From: JAIOTH01 sp964486685
GTDB taxonomy: Bacteria; Patescibacteriota; Patescibacteriia; UBA1558; S5-K13
Length of the DNA stretch: 28,680 bases
Reading direction: 5' to 3'
Assembly: GCA_964486685.1 (NCBI GenBank)
Contig: CAZAOE010000014.1
Coordinates: forward strand, 1-28,680
The position numbers and the translations under genes are program-made. Every line of letters starts with the position of its first letter. The first letter of the stretch is position 1. Shown piece after piece: positions 14,561 through 21,823 of the stretch. Below the pieces are notes generated by a model that was given only the letters and a program-made list of their open reading frames with translations, was not told where the DNA came from and ran no database searches.

Positions 14561-16270
14561 TTAATCTAAAGGATCGTCTCCACCCTTATCACCAATATCA
14601 CTTGCATTATGAACTATAACTCCATTCACAAAATAATTATTAAACGGACCTTCTAAGTGCAAACTATATTCATAATAGAAATAATCAACATCTTCAAACT
14701 CTAATATTTTGACTTCTTCAAACTGTCCAATTTTATTATTATAAAATAGTACTTCATTTCCTATATCAAATTTTTCTAATGGCAGATACTTTTCATGTTT
14801 TAAACTATAAAATGGATGATTCAATGTAGAATTTAATAATATCCCATTTGATAATATCAATCTAACTGCTGGATCTCTAAAATCTTCATGAACAAAAATT
14901 TTCCCTACTTTTGATTCTTCCAATTTTCCTGTATCTTCATTATATGAATAAACAATATTACCTGCCTTTATATCCTCAATACTTATATTACCATTAGGAG
15001 TATATACTTTCATGCCTTTTGAAAAACAACCCGGAGGGTCATCCCCGCAGGTTCCAGCGGGTTTAGGTTCTGGAGGCCAAACAGCACAAGAACATCCTGC
15101 TTCTTGATCACAATAACTACCAGGATCGAATCCACAGTCAACACTAAGTTCACACTCTCCTCCAGCATCTATACAAATATCATAAGGAACAAGATTCGGT
15201 TTATTGCCATAAGGAAGCCATATTTTACACTCACAATCATCACAAAGATAATCATTACCAAATCTATCTTCACAATCAGCATTAGTTTCACAGTCATAAT
15301 TTATTACACATTCACAATTTTCACATATTTGAAGCGGGGTATCACAATCTGAGTCACTTTCGCAATCCTCACCTGGTTCTAAATTACCATTACCACAAAC
15401 CAGCGGTTCATAAGGAACCCACCAACTACAACCATCAGCTGCATTACAACTTGATTCATCACCATAAAAACTACAAGGATTTGGATCACCAGTGCATTCT
15501 TGTGTATCTATCTCACAGCTCCCACTACAACAAGCAAATCCTTCTGGATTTAATACACATTGGCCTCCTACAACACCACAACAATCTCTTGTACCATAGC
15601 AACCACATCTCCAGCCCTGATTAGGTTGATTGGGTTTATAATATTCACAATATAGAGGATAACAAGCTGAAGAATATTGAGCAGCACCATAACCTGAAGG
15701 AGTATTACAACACATATTACAATAATAAGAATCACCATAATTACTAGTTGTGTTACTAGAATCACAACTAGTTTCTACCTGACACCCGTCATCGCAATTA
15801 GCTATGCTTCTTGATTCACAAGCAGTTGGCCCTGGGTCGTTAATACAACGCGCTTCCTCACACATCCCCTCTTTATAATGTAATCCGCTACCATCAACAT
15901 ATAGCAAAACGTCATTATTTGTTTTCTTTAAAACGAAAGAATCTGATATAGAACCTGGATATGTTAAAGAGACAAAAAAATCCTTAGCGCTAACATATAT
16001 ATTATTTTCTGTAATAAGAAACAATTTTGTTCCTGAACTATTTTTTACTAAAAAACCATCCTCTGTTGGAATACTGCCTACTTGTATATCAGAACATGCA
16101 ATTTTAGAATCATTTTTATAAATTCCATCACTATTTATTTTCCATTCTGTAGTATCAACATCCACTTTAAAATCAGACGCTAAAACCGCCTGGCTATTAA
16201 AAACAAAAAACGCGGACAATAGACCCAAAAAAATCAAACTGTTATAAATTATTTTTTTATTAATCAACAT
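14561..16270 (-). CDS. Secreted Cys-rich protein with C-terminal Hint (intein-like) self-processing domain
   Basis: This 569-residue exported protein has a signal peptide at about 1-31 (ending AVLASD). An N-terminal domain of about 100 residues is followed by a long Cys-rich region (about 135-410) with many closely spaced Cys. That region includes CGNGNLEPGEDCESDSDCD, which resembles the Myxococcus Cys-rich repeat. Residues 415-555 form a Hint domain: it starts with Cys415 (CFSKGMKV), continues with a TPNGNISIEDIKAGNIV block, has NHPF (484-487), and closes with FVNGVIVHN. The residue after the terminal Asn555 is Ala, not Cys/Ser/Thr. This resembles bacterial intein-like domains that cleave rather than splice. 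Only 14 residues follow (ending DDPLD). Self-cleavage would release or modify the secreted N-terminal part. The Hint call is strong; the biological role is inferred. Confidence 0.85.
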   Translation of the reverse strand: MLINKKIIYNSLIFLGLLSAFFVFNSQAVLASDFKVDVDTTEWKINSDGIYKNDSKIACSDIQVGSIPTEDGFLVKNSSGTKLFLITENNIYVSAKDFFVSLTYPGSISDSFVLKKTNNDVLLYVDGSGLHYKEGMCEEARCINDPGPTACESRSIANCDDGCQVETSCDSSNTTSNYGDSYYCNMCCNTPSGYGAAQYSSACYPLYCEYYKPNQPNQGWRCGCYGTRDCCGVVGGQCVLNPEGFACCSGSCEIDTQECTGDPNPCSFYGDESSCNAADGCSWWVPYEPLVCGNGNLEPGEDCESDSDCDTPLQICENCECVINYDCETNADCEDRFGNDYLCDDCECKIWLPYGNKPNLVPYDICIDAGGECELSVDCGFDPGSYCDQEAGCSCAVWPPEPKPAGTCGDDPPGCFSKGMKVYTPNGNISIEDIKAGNIVYSYNEDTGKLEESKVGKIFVHEDFRDPAVRLILSNGILLNSTLNHPFYSLKHEKYLPLEKFDIGNEVLFYNNKIGQFEEVKILEFEDVDYFYYEYSLHLEGPFNNYFVNGVIVHNASDIGDKGGDDPLD

Positions 16271-16309
16271 ATTTATATTTTAAAATTTTAAAATATTTTA
16301 AAAATAAAA

Positions 16310-17071
16310 CTAAGGAATAGTAATAACTACATTATTATTGGCATCAAATTCTATTGAAGGACCTGTATCACTTTTTTGAACTTTATTTGTAGTCACATTT
16401 CCACCAACCTCAATATCACTCTCTGCATACAAAACACCCTCTATAGTAAACGCATCTACAACTGTCAAATCAGCACCAACATTTAAACTGCCTAGAATAC
16501 TTACATTGCCAGAAGTATCGATTACCATATCATTAGAAGGAGTACCGGAACCATCTCTTCTAAATATCAAATCATCATCCGTGCTATCCATTCCTAAAAA
16601 CCATTTTTCAGCATTACCATCTCTGTCAAATCTTAATCCAGTATATTCACGAACAGCATTATTATTTTCTATCCTAATCATTGCTGTACTACCGCTATCA
16701 CTAATATCTAATTTATAGCCCGGCACTGTTGTCCCAATCCCGACATTATAAAATGGCCTATTATTATTTAAATAAACATCATCTCCAGTCGTGGACTGCC
16801 AAATCCCCACGCCTGACTCTGTCCCATTAGCCACACCATTGACATAATTTACATTAGCTGCTGAAGAATCACTATTACTTGGAGGAGTTAATAAATTAGT
16901 AATTTGACCTTGCTGCATATTTAAAGTCCCATTAGCTTGTTCGAACTTTATTTCCTGCAATGCCGCTTTAGTAACTAAAATTTTAACCCCCACTCCCAGC
17001 ATTACGCCAAATATTAAAACTGCACAAAGAAGCATAGTTCTTTTTTTGTTACTTAAAAATTTTTTAAACAT
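16310..17071 (-). CDS. Membrane-anchored fibre-like protein with a GIGT beta module
   Basis: The 253 residues start with a basic stretch and one membrane helix or uncleaved signal (about 13-34). They continue as a beta-rich fibre-like protein. The module YNVGIGTTVPGYKLDISDSG followed by IRIENN and FLGMDSTDDDLIF is the same type as in the 796-residue protein at 21824-24214 (NVGIGTDNPGYPLHI, LYIENVAG, FGLDANRDDG). Such modules resemble phage tail-fibre or trimeric adhesin stalks. The C-terminus ends in short strands (SIEFDANNNVVITIP). It lies 39 bases upstream of the Hint-domain gene and is probably co-transcribed with it from a promoter around 17204. A surface-exposed stalk is the best guess; no enzymatic motif is visible. 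Confidence 0.75.
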   Translation of the reverse strand: MFKKFLSNKKRTMLLCAVLIFGVMLGVGVKILVTKAALQEIKFEQANGTLNMQQGQITNLLTPPSNSDSSAANVNYVNGVANGTESGVGIWQSTTGDDVYLNNNRPFYNVGIGTTVPGYKLDISDSGSTAMIRIENNNAVREYTGLRFDRDGNAEKWFLGMDSTDDDLIFRRDGSGTPSNDMVIDTSGNVSILGSLNVGADLTVVDAFTIEGVLYAESDIEVGGNVTTNKVQKSDTGPSIEFDANNNVVITIP

Positions 17072-17203
17072 ATTTTTTTATTAATTATTAATTAATTTTT
17101 TAGCTTAAAGCTAATAATAAAATATTTAAATTATAAAATTATAAATAATCACCCCTCCTTAATACTTACTTCTTGCTTTTTACTTCTTGCTTCTTACTCC
17201 TTA

Positions 17204-17209
17204 ATTATA
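17204..17209 (-). promoter_or_regulatory. Candidate -10 box for the fibre / Hint-protein genes
   Basis: On the minus strand a perfect TATAAT lies at 17209-17204, 133 bases upstream of the ATG at 17071. A weak TTGTTT lies further upstream at a spacing longer than the usual 17, so the -35 is unconvincing. The intervening leader is A/T-rich and contains an AAGGAGG not placed near a start codon. Confidence 0.35.
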
Positions 17210-17243
17210 CACCATTTTTAATAAAAAATAAAAACAAATTTTT

Positions 17244-17273
17244 CTCCCTTAGGGTGCTTGCTCCCTTAGGGTG
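17244..17273. repeat. Direct repeat CTCCCTTAGGGTG, two copies
   Basis: The 13-base unit occurs at 17244-17256 and 17261-17273, separated by four bases. Each unit contains the near-palindrome CCCTTAGGG. It lies in the divergent gap between the fibre gene and the plus-strand island. The 540-base gap 17072-17610 otherwise holds two promoter candidates, hairpins and the GC-rich repeat. Confidence 0.6.
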
Positions 17274-17290
17274 AAAAATATCTCCGCTTA

Positions 17291-17319
17291 TTGCCAATCC
17301 CCCTTAAATATGCTATGCT
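17291..17319 (+). promoter_or_regulatory. Candidate sigma70-type promoter reading into the island
   Basis: TTGCCA (17291-17296) and TATGCT (17314-17319) are separated by exactly 17 bases, a good match to the vegetative consensus on the plus strand. It would drive a transcript through the hairpin at 17350 and the GC-rich repeat to the Kelch-like gene at 17611. A second TATACT lies about 10 bases further on. Confidence 0.5.
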
Positions 17320-17349
17320 AATGTGTTATACTAAAAATATAAGAACCGT

Positions 17350-17375
17350 ACTACTCTGTTTAAAATCAGAGTAGT
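17350..17375 (+). promoter_or_regulatory. Perfect 9-bp hairpin downstream of the promoter
   Basis: ACTACTCTG (17350-17358) and CAGAGTAGT (17367-17375) form a perfect stem with an 8-base loop, about 30 bases after the -10 box. It is followed by an AT-rich hairpin, ATTTTGGT (17397-17404) with ACCAAAAT (17431-17438), enclosing GTGG/CCAC. An operator, leader structure or repeat end are all possible; there is no T-run to suggest a terminator. Confidence 0.5.
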
Positions 17376-17450
17376 AAAAATGTTAATTGAAAAAGTATTT
17401 TGGTGTGGAAAATCCACTTAAATCTACCGAACCAAAATATATTAGCCGTC

Positions 17451-17571
17451 CTACGCTACTTCCTTTGCTACTTCCTTCGCTAAAGCTACGGACGACAAAG
17501 GAGGAACAATCCTCCTTCGCTCTTCCCCCTTCGCTCTTCGAGCTTTGGAGGACAAGTCGAGCTTCGGAGGA
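17451..17571. repeat. GC-rich repeat, reverse copy of the 8590-8700 block
   Basis: From about 17512 the sequence is the reverse complement of the block at 8640-8700, sharing CTCGACTTGTCCTCC and GCTCGAAGAGCGAAGG. It sits immediately before the Kelch-like gene. The similar short strings ATGTTAATTGAAAAA (17380 on) and ATGTTAATTAAAAAA (17577 on) flank the block. The 66-codon open frame across it is not a believable gene. Confidence 0.7.
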
Positions 17572-17600
17572 TAAATATGTTAATTAAAAAAATTATATTT

Positions 17601-17606
17601 AGGAGG
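17601..17606 (+). promoter_or_regulatory. Strong Shine-Dalgarno site AGGAGG
   Basis: A perfect AGGAGG lies four bases before the ATG at 17611. Most other genes here, including the whole pil operon, start after A/T-rich sequence without such a site, so this one stands out and fixes the start of the Kelch-like gene. Confidence 0.85.
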
Positions 17607-17610
17607 AACA

Positions 17611-19299
17611 ATGAAAAAAATAATCATTGCCGCTTTATTTATCTGTCTATTTTTCATTCCCTCCTTAATATTTGGAGGAGAATGGGAAATTCTTGAAAAT
17701 CATCTTCCGGAAGCAATTAGCTCTGGAGCCAAAATCATTCAACTGTCCGACTCCACTTGTGCTATGTTAGGTTATACAAATTTAGTATGGATTGGTGGAG
17801 GAAATCCTCCTGGTGACGAAGATCACACCAACCACTGGGCAATTGTAAATTTACAAAATGGACAAACTGTTTTCCAGGGTCAAATGTTGGATAAAAGAAG
17901 TCACTTTCCTGGCACGGAAATTAAAAACTGTAGATTGTTACTTATTTCTGGAATCAATGAAAATGGCGAAATCACTTCTTGTGAAATTCTTGATCTCTGT
18001 GCTCTTGTTAATAGCAATTTCATTCTTTCTGTTTATACAGATGACGTTGCTAATGCTAGTAGCCATTCTGACGCTATTACCATGAAAAATGGTAATGTTC
18101 TTTATGGTGGTGGTCTTCAAAGCGATGCTAATAAATGGCAGGTCTATGTCGATAATGCCGGAATATGGGGACCTATTCTTTACTCTGCAATAGGTCGACA
18201 TGATTTTCAATTAGAACTAGATCCGCTTTCTGACAATGTAATTAGTATAGCTGGCAACCCCACCTACGGAGAGATTGAAATTTTCAATCCTGCCACTGAA
18301 CAATGGAATCTAGGTCCAAGCATTCCCAATCCAGTATACGATGCTCGCACTGAAGTTGTTTCTGACTCACAGATTGTTTTAACTGGTGGTTATGCTTGGG
18401 GTAATTACTTTAGTCAAGCTGTGCTCTACAATACCATTACTAACAGTATCACTGAACTCACTCCTTTTGATTTAGGTCGTGCTAGTCATGGAGCTGTCTG
18501 GATTGAACCTTTGCAATCATTGTTTATCGGTGGTGGTTATACTTCTATAAGTGCTACTAAAACTTGTTATTCATATCATATTCCCAATTCTACTTGGACT
18601 GATGAAGGAAATCTTAATCGTTATCAATCCTGGATAAACTTTTTCTTGACAGATGATTATCATATTTTTGCAATTGGCAATCATGATGGAAGAAATGTTG
18701 AACTCTATACTTGGAACTATGCTCCTTTTATTTCTGCATACACTTACTCTGATGGTTCTGTGGCCAATCTCCATATCACAGCTCAAGATCCTGATGACAA
18801 TAATGTCTCGCTCAAACTATTCTTCATTGAAGATGAGGATAGCACGGAAACTGAATGGACTGATTTTCAGGCCTCTGGATATACTTTTGAGTTCAACCAT
18901 GATTGGAATTCATCTACCAGCTCACATACTGTTTTCTGTCAAATCAGAGACCAGTATCAGCCAGATGGAGTTCATAATTCTATGGCTGATTCTGTGTTAG
19001 TTGTTAATTATGGCGTTGAACCTGACCCTGGTTATCCTGAATCCATCTTAATGAACATCACCCCTCATCCTGTTAAGAATCATGCTGTAATTCATTTTAG
19101 TCTTCAACATCCCAGTGAGGTTCAAATTAACCTCTATAATGCTAAGGGACAATGGATTGAGAATCTTCTCGATGAACGTTGTCTTCCTAGTGATTATGAG
19201 ATTAACTTCAATGTTGAACATCTTTCTCGAGGAATGTATTTTTTCAAACTTGAAACTGAAACTCAAAAATTTATAAAAAAAATGGTTCTTATAAATTAG
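17611..19299 (+). CDS. Secreted Kelch-like protein with type IX secretion (Por) C-terminal sorting domain
   Basis: This 562-residue exported protein has a signal peptide at about 1-22 (MKKIIIAALFICLFFIPSLIFG). The body (about 23-370) shows Kelch/galactose-oxidase-like beta-propeller repeats, such as DARTEVVSDSQIVLTGGYAW and ASHGAVWIEPLQSLFIGGGY. An immunoglobulin-like segment (about 375-470) follows. The last 85 residues match the type A sorting domain of the Bacteroidota type IX system: PHPVKNHAVIHFSLQHPSEV, INLYNAKGQ, LSRGMYFFKL and a final Lys-rich KFIKKMVLIN. That machinery is typical of the Bacteroidota and related lineages and is not expected in Patescibacteria. The gene is on the opposite strand to its neighbours, has a strong AGGAGG, looks richer in GC, ends in its own perfect terminator and lies between repeats. 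Horizontal transfer is the best explanation; an assembly join should also be considered. Confidence 0.85.
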   Translation: MKKIIIAALFICLFFIPSLIFGGEWEILENHLPEAISSGAKIIQLSDSTCAMLGYTNLVWIGGGNPPGDEDHTNHWAIVNLQNGQTVFQGQMLDKRSHFPGTEIKNCRLLLISGINENGEITSCEILDLCALVNSNFILSVYTDDVANASSHSDAITMKNGNVLYGGGLQSDANKWQVYVDNAGIWGPILYSAIGRHDFQLELDPLSDNVISIAGNPTYGEIEIFNPATEQWNLGPSIPNPVYDARTEVVSDSQIVLTGGYAWGNYFSQAVLYNTITNSITELTPFDLGRASHGAVWIEPLQSLFIGGGYTSISATKTCYSYHIPNSTWTDEGNLNRYQSWINFFLTDDYHIFAIGNHDGRNVELYTWNYAPFISAYTYSDGSVANLHITAQDPDDNNVSLKLFFIEDEDSTETEWTDFQASGYTFEFNHDWNSSTSSHTVFCQIRDQYQPDGVHNSMADSVLVVNYGVEPDPGYPESILMNITPHPVKNHAVIHFSLQHPSEVQINLYNAKGQWIENLLDERCLPSDYEINFNVEHLSRGMYFFKLETETQKFIKKMVLIN

Positions 19300-19328
19300 C
19301 CCTTGTTGAATTGCAACAAGGGTTTTTT
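19300..19328 (+). terminator. Intrinsic terminator of the Kelch-like gene
   Basis: CCCTTGTTG (19300-19308) pairs perfectly with CAACAAGGG (19314-19322) around a 5-base loop and is followed by TTTTTT. It begins at the first base after the TAG stop codon. Confidence 0.93.
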
Positions 19329-19348
19329 CTTTTATTATTTTATCCATA

Positions 19349-19532
19349 GCCTCACCCCCTAACCCCCTCTCCATCCCATTGGGCGGGACAGAGAGGGGGC
19401 ATATACAAATAGCGTTATAAAATATTTAATACATTAATTAATATATAAACAAATCCCGTTAGTAACTTTGTTACTTTACGGGATAAACGCCCCTCTCCAT
19501 CGTAATTGATGGAGAGGGGATGGGGGTGAGGC
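19349..19532. mobile_element. 184-bp palindromic repeat element with an inner CCCGTTAG hairpin
   Basis: The left end GCCTCACCCCCTAACCCCCT (19349 on, continuing CTCCATC) and the right end GATGGAGAGGGGATGGGGGT (19508 on, continuing GAGGC) are inverted copies with small differences. Each end also contains its own smaller inverted repeat. At 19453-19484 a second repeat type is nested inside: ATCCCGTTAGTAAC faces GTTACTTTACGGGAT, the family found in the pil operon. There is no coding capacity. It resembles a MITE or REP-like composite. Confidence 0.7.
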
Positions 19533-19548
19533 AGAGAGAATACTTCGC

Positions 19549-20463
19549 TTGAGAGGTAAGTGGCGATTTGGTGATCAGAAAAATTTTTCATATCGCTACT
19601 TGAGAAAAATCATTGTGGCTCTTGGGTACTATGACTTAGCGATTCAAGCAAAAGCTCCTTATAAAGACATGGCTGTAACAAGATTTTTTGATCTGCTTTT
19701 CAAGAAATTTGTAAAGTATTGGGGACATTATCTTTATATTGTCGCCAAAAAAAGAGATCATGAACTTGATTATCAAGAGTCGTTTGAGCTTTTCTTGTCA
19801 CATACTGACGAGAAAAGAGTAATCAAGGAAGTACTCGAGCAAAAGGTCGATATGCATGCAGTCAAGTCATGCCTCGATATCGGTGGTGGAAACGGATTTC
19901 TAACCCAAAGCTTGGGAGATAAAGACAAAATTTTGGTGGTTGAACCAAACAAAAATTTTGTTGAAACTCTTCGAGAGAAAGGTTTCCGTTGTATCTGCGC
20001 CAAATGGGAAAACGTGAATCTGGAGGAAAGATTCGATTTGATCCTCGGAGCTTATGTGAGTACTTATTTTCCAAAAAATCGACTCAAAGAAATGATTATC
20101 AAAATGAAGCATCATTTGAGTTCAGATGGTCGATTAGTTCTTTTGGCAATTGACGAAAGAGAGGGATCGTGGAGAGAAGCGCATACATACTTCTATGATC
20201 TAATAGAATTAAAACGACGATCATCAACGGCAAAACTAAAAAGAATTATGTCTGATCTTGATGTTCAGGGCGAAAAGATTATCACCAAAGTTTACGCAGA
20301 CAGTGCTGATCAGATGTTACAAATTCTCGCTTTTGATTTTTGCAAATATGGGAATCAGTTTGAGCAAAATAAAAATAAACTGAGGGAATATTTACAACAA
20401 TTTCAGAAGGGAGACAAAATTGAGCTGGAAATGGTTCATTGGATGTTTATTACTAAAAAATAG
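19549..20463 (+). CDS. Class I SAM-dependent methyltransferase
   Basis: A Rossmann-type methyltransferase with motif I SCLDIGGGNGFLTQSLG (about 107-123), the acidic motif II end VVEP (130-133), LILGAYVSTYFPKNRLKEMI (about 163-182) and LSSDGRLVLLAIDE. This layout is typical of small-molecule or protein methyltransferases of the UbiE/BioC type. The substrate cannot be read from the sequence. The open frame begins with TTG at 19549, 17 bases after the palindromic element. The first ATG in frame is at 19669 (MAVTRFFDLL). Because the 40 residues before that ATG look like real protein, the gene may start at TTG or may have lost its original 5' end to the repeat. It is on the plus strand and ends shortly before a terminator. 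Confidence 0.8.
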   Translation: MRGKWRFGDQKNFSYRYLRKIIVALGYYDLAIQAKAPYKDMAVTRFFDLLFKKFVKYWGHYLYIVAKKRDHELDYQESFELFLSHTDEKRVIKEVLEQKVDMHAVKSCLDIGGGNGFLTQSLGDKDKILVVEPNKNFVETLREKGFRCICAKWENVNLEERFDLILGAYVSTYFPKNRLKEMIIKMKHHLSSDGRLVLLAIDEREGSWREAHTYFYDLIELKRRSSTAKLKRIMSDLDVQGEKIITKVYADSADQMLQILAFDFCKYGNQFEQNKNKLREYLQQFQKGDKIELEMVHWMFITKK

Positions 20464-20487
20464 ACATTCAAAATTGAAGAAATAACG

Positions 20488-20521
20488 GGGTTAAGGATTT
20501 GACATTCTTGACCCTTTTTTT
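20488..20521 (+). terminator. Intrinsic terminator after the methyltransferase gene
   Basis: GGGTTAAG (20488-20495) pairs with CTTGACCC (20507-20514) with one G-U pair and an 11-base loop, followed by a run of seven T. It lies 25 bases after the TAG stop codon. Confidence 0.75.
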
Positions 20522-20574
20522 GTATTTTTGGATATTAAATGATAAAGTATAGATAGAATTAATAGCCAAAAAAT

Positions 20575-21176
20575 ATGCATCAAAAAAATATCGAACTTGA
20601 ATTAAGAACCGAAATTCTCAAAAATACGTATAATCGGTTGCTAACTAAATTAAAAAAAAATAAAAAACTTGACTCACACACCAAAAGACTGTCAGTGATG
20701 TGTTTTGGCAATATAAACAAAAGTACACTTGATATTAGAATTAGGATCACGAACGATAAATCAGAAGTTGTTATAAAAAAGGAAAACTGCACGCCCATGA
20801 TCGTATAGAGATTTCAAGTCCTATTAGTAAATCCCAATTTATAAAAATGGTTAAACTTTTTTCTTTATTTGAATTTAAGATGGAGGTAGCTGAAAGAGAA
20901 ACTTATAATTTTAATATGGGTAATGATACAGTGTTTTCATTGGTTAATGCTAGTAAAATTGCTTATGTCGAAGTGGAAAAAATGAGTAGTAAAAAAGATA
21001 TGGATGAAAACAAAAAACAGATAATGGGTATTTTGGACCAATATAAATTAAAACCAATAACCAAACAAAAGGATTTTAACAGAATTTGTGATAAATTATC
21101 AAAGTACTCAGATTGGTCTTTTAGCGGTTCTCCTGCTAATTATAAAAAACTTAAAAATTTATTGAGCAGGTACTAA
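20575..21176 (+). pseudogene. CYTH-domain protein split by a -1 frameshift at a slippery A AAA AAG
   Basis: Two adjacent open frames make one CYTH-like protein of about 200 residues. The first (from ATG 20575) has IELELRTEI, the equivalent of the ExExK opening, and TLDIRIRITNDKSEVVIKK. It then stops at 20806-20808. Slipping back one base at A AAA AAG (20775-20781) continues as GKLHAHDRIEISSPISKSQF, then KMVKLFSLFEFKMEVAERET and YVEVEKMS, ending at 21176. CYTH proteins bind Mg2+ and triphosphates (adenylate cyclase type IV, thiamine triphosphatase). The homopolymer site fits a one-base deletion, a sequencing error or programmed -1 frameshifting. The ATG at 20847 is an internal Met, not a gene start. 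It is not possible to decide among these from one sequence. Confidence 0.75.
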
Positions 21177-21227
21177 AATTGAAATATTTTCAAATAAAAA
21201 TACAACCATGTGAAAAAGTTATGATAA

Positions 21228-21565
21228 TGTCCTACTTGGGTGAAATAGAAATGTCCTGCCTAGTGTGTTAGAATGTTTAGTCAATTAATTAACTAAACAA
21301 TCAATCACTATGGATAAATATATAACTATGTCACAACCAGAAGTAAAAAAGTATGATATTATTAAAAAAACAATAAGCAAGGAATTAAATGGAACAGAGG
21401 CTACCAAACTATTAAAACTATCAATTCGCCAGATTAGACGTTTAAAAGCTAAGGTCAAAGCAAAAGGAATCAAGGGATTAATTCATGCTAATCGCGGTAG
21501 AAAAAGTAATAGAAAAATACCAGAGAAAGAAGATAAAAAAATAATTATTTTAAAAATATATTTTA
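21228..21565 (+). mobile_element. Truncated insertion sequence, ISNCY/IS1202-like, left end and transposase N-terminus
   Basis: The left end shows the paired motif TGTCCTACTTGG (21228 on) and TGTCCTGCCTAG (21252 on), probably transposase binding sites. The gene starts at ATG 21310. Its first 80 or so residues (MDKYITMSQPEVKKYDIIKK, then NGTEATKLLKLSIRQIRRLK and GLIHANRGRKSNRKIP) form the double helix-turn-helix region of ISNCY-family transposases. Similarity stops at about 21565, where a GC-rich palindromic repeat replaces the catalytic DDE part. The remaining 30 or so codons to 21657 are repeat sequence. No right end is visible, so the element is dead. Confidence 0.75.
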
Positions 21566-21569
21566 TAAC

Positions 21570-21823
21570 CTCCCCCTCGCCTCGCATTCGCTCCGGCGAA
21601 GCGGGTAACCCCTCCTCAACCTCGCCCCGTATAAAGCGAAGCTTTTGTACAGGGTAAGGAGGGGAGAGATTAAACACAAAAAGCCGCATTAAGCGGCCAT
21701 TCTTCCTTATCTTCTCCCCCTATACAGGGGGAGAATTAAAGAGGGGGTATCTCCTCCCCTTAATAAGGGGAGGTATCCTGAGCGAAGTTCCATTTAGTGG
21801 AACAAAGCGAAGGACGGAGGGGT
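21570..21823. repeat. Cluster of GC-rich palindromes
   Basis: Several perfect or near-perfect hairpins are packed together: TCTCCCCCT/AGGGGGAGA (about 21713-21734), CCTCCCC/GGGGAGG (about 21753-21773) and GTTCCA/TGGAAC (about 21787-21803). Strings such as GAGCGAAG and AAAGCGAAGGA recall the repeats at 8590 and 17451. The block truncates the transposase on the left and abuts the stop of the 796-residue fibre gene on the right. No gene is visible in it. Confidence 0.7.
21676..21698 (-). terminator. Possible terminator of the 796-residue fibre gene
   Basis: On the minus strand GCCGC-TTAAT-GCGGC is followed by TTTTTG. The stem is only 5-6 bp but GC-only. It lies about 125 bases past the stop codon of the fibre gene, within the palindrome cluster. 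Confidence 0.5.

Noticed and set aside
17387..17587. Plus-strand 66-codon frame before the Kelch-like gene
   Set aside because: Lies across the GC-rich repeat, and its composition follows the repeat rather than a protein family.
19773..20115. Three minus-strand frames opposite the methyltransferase
   Set aside because: Shadows of the methyltransferase gene.
20847..21176. Independent gene starting at ATG 20847
   Set aside because: The frame continues upstream of that ATG with CYTH-like sequence back to the slippery site, so it is the second half of one gene.
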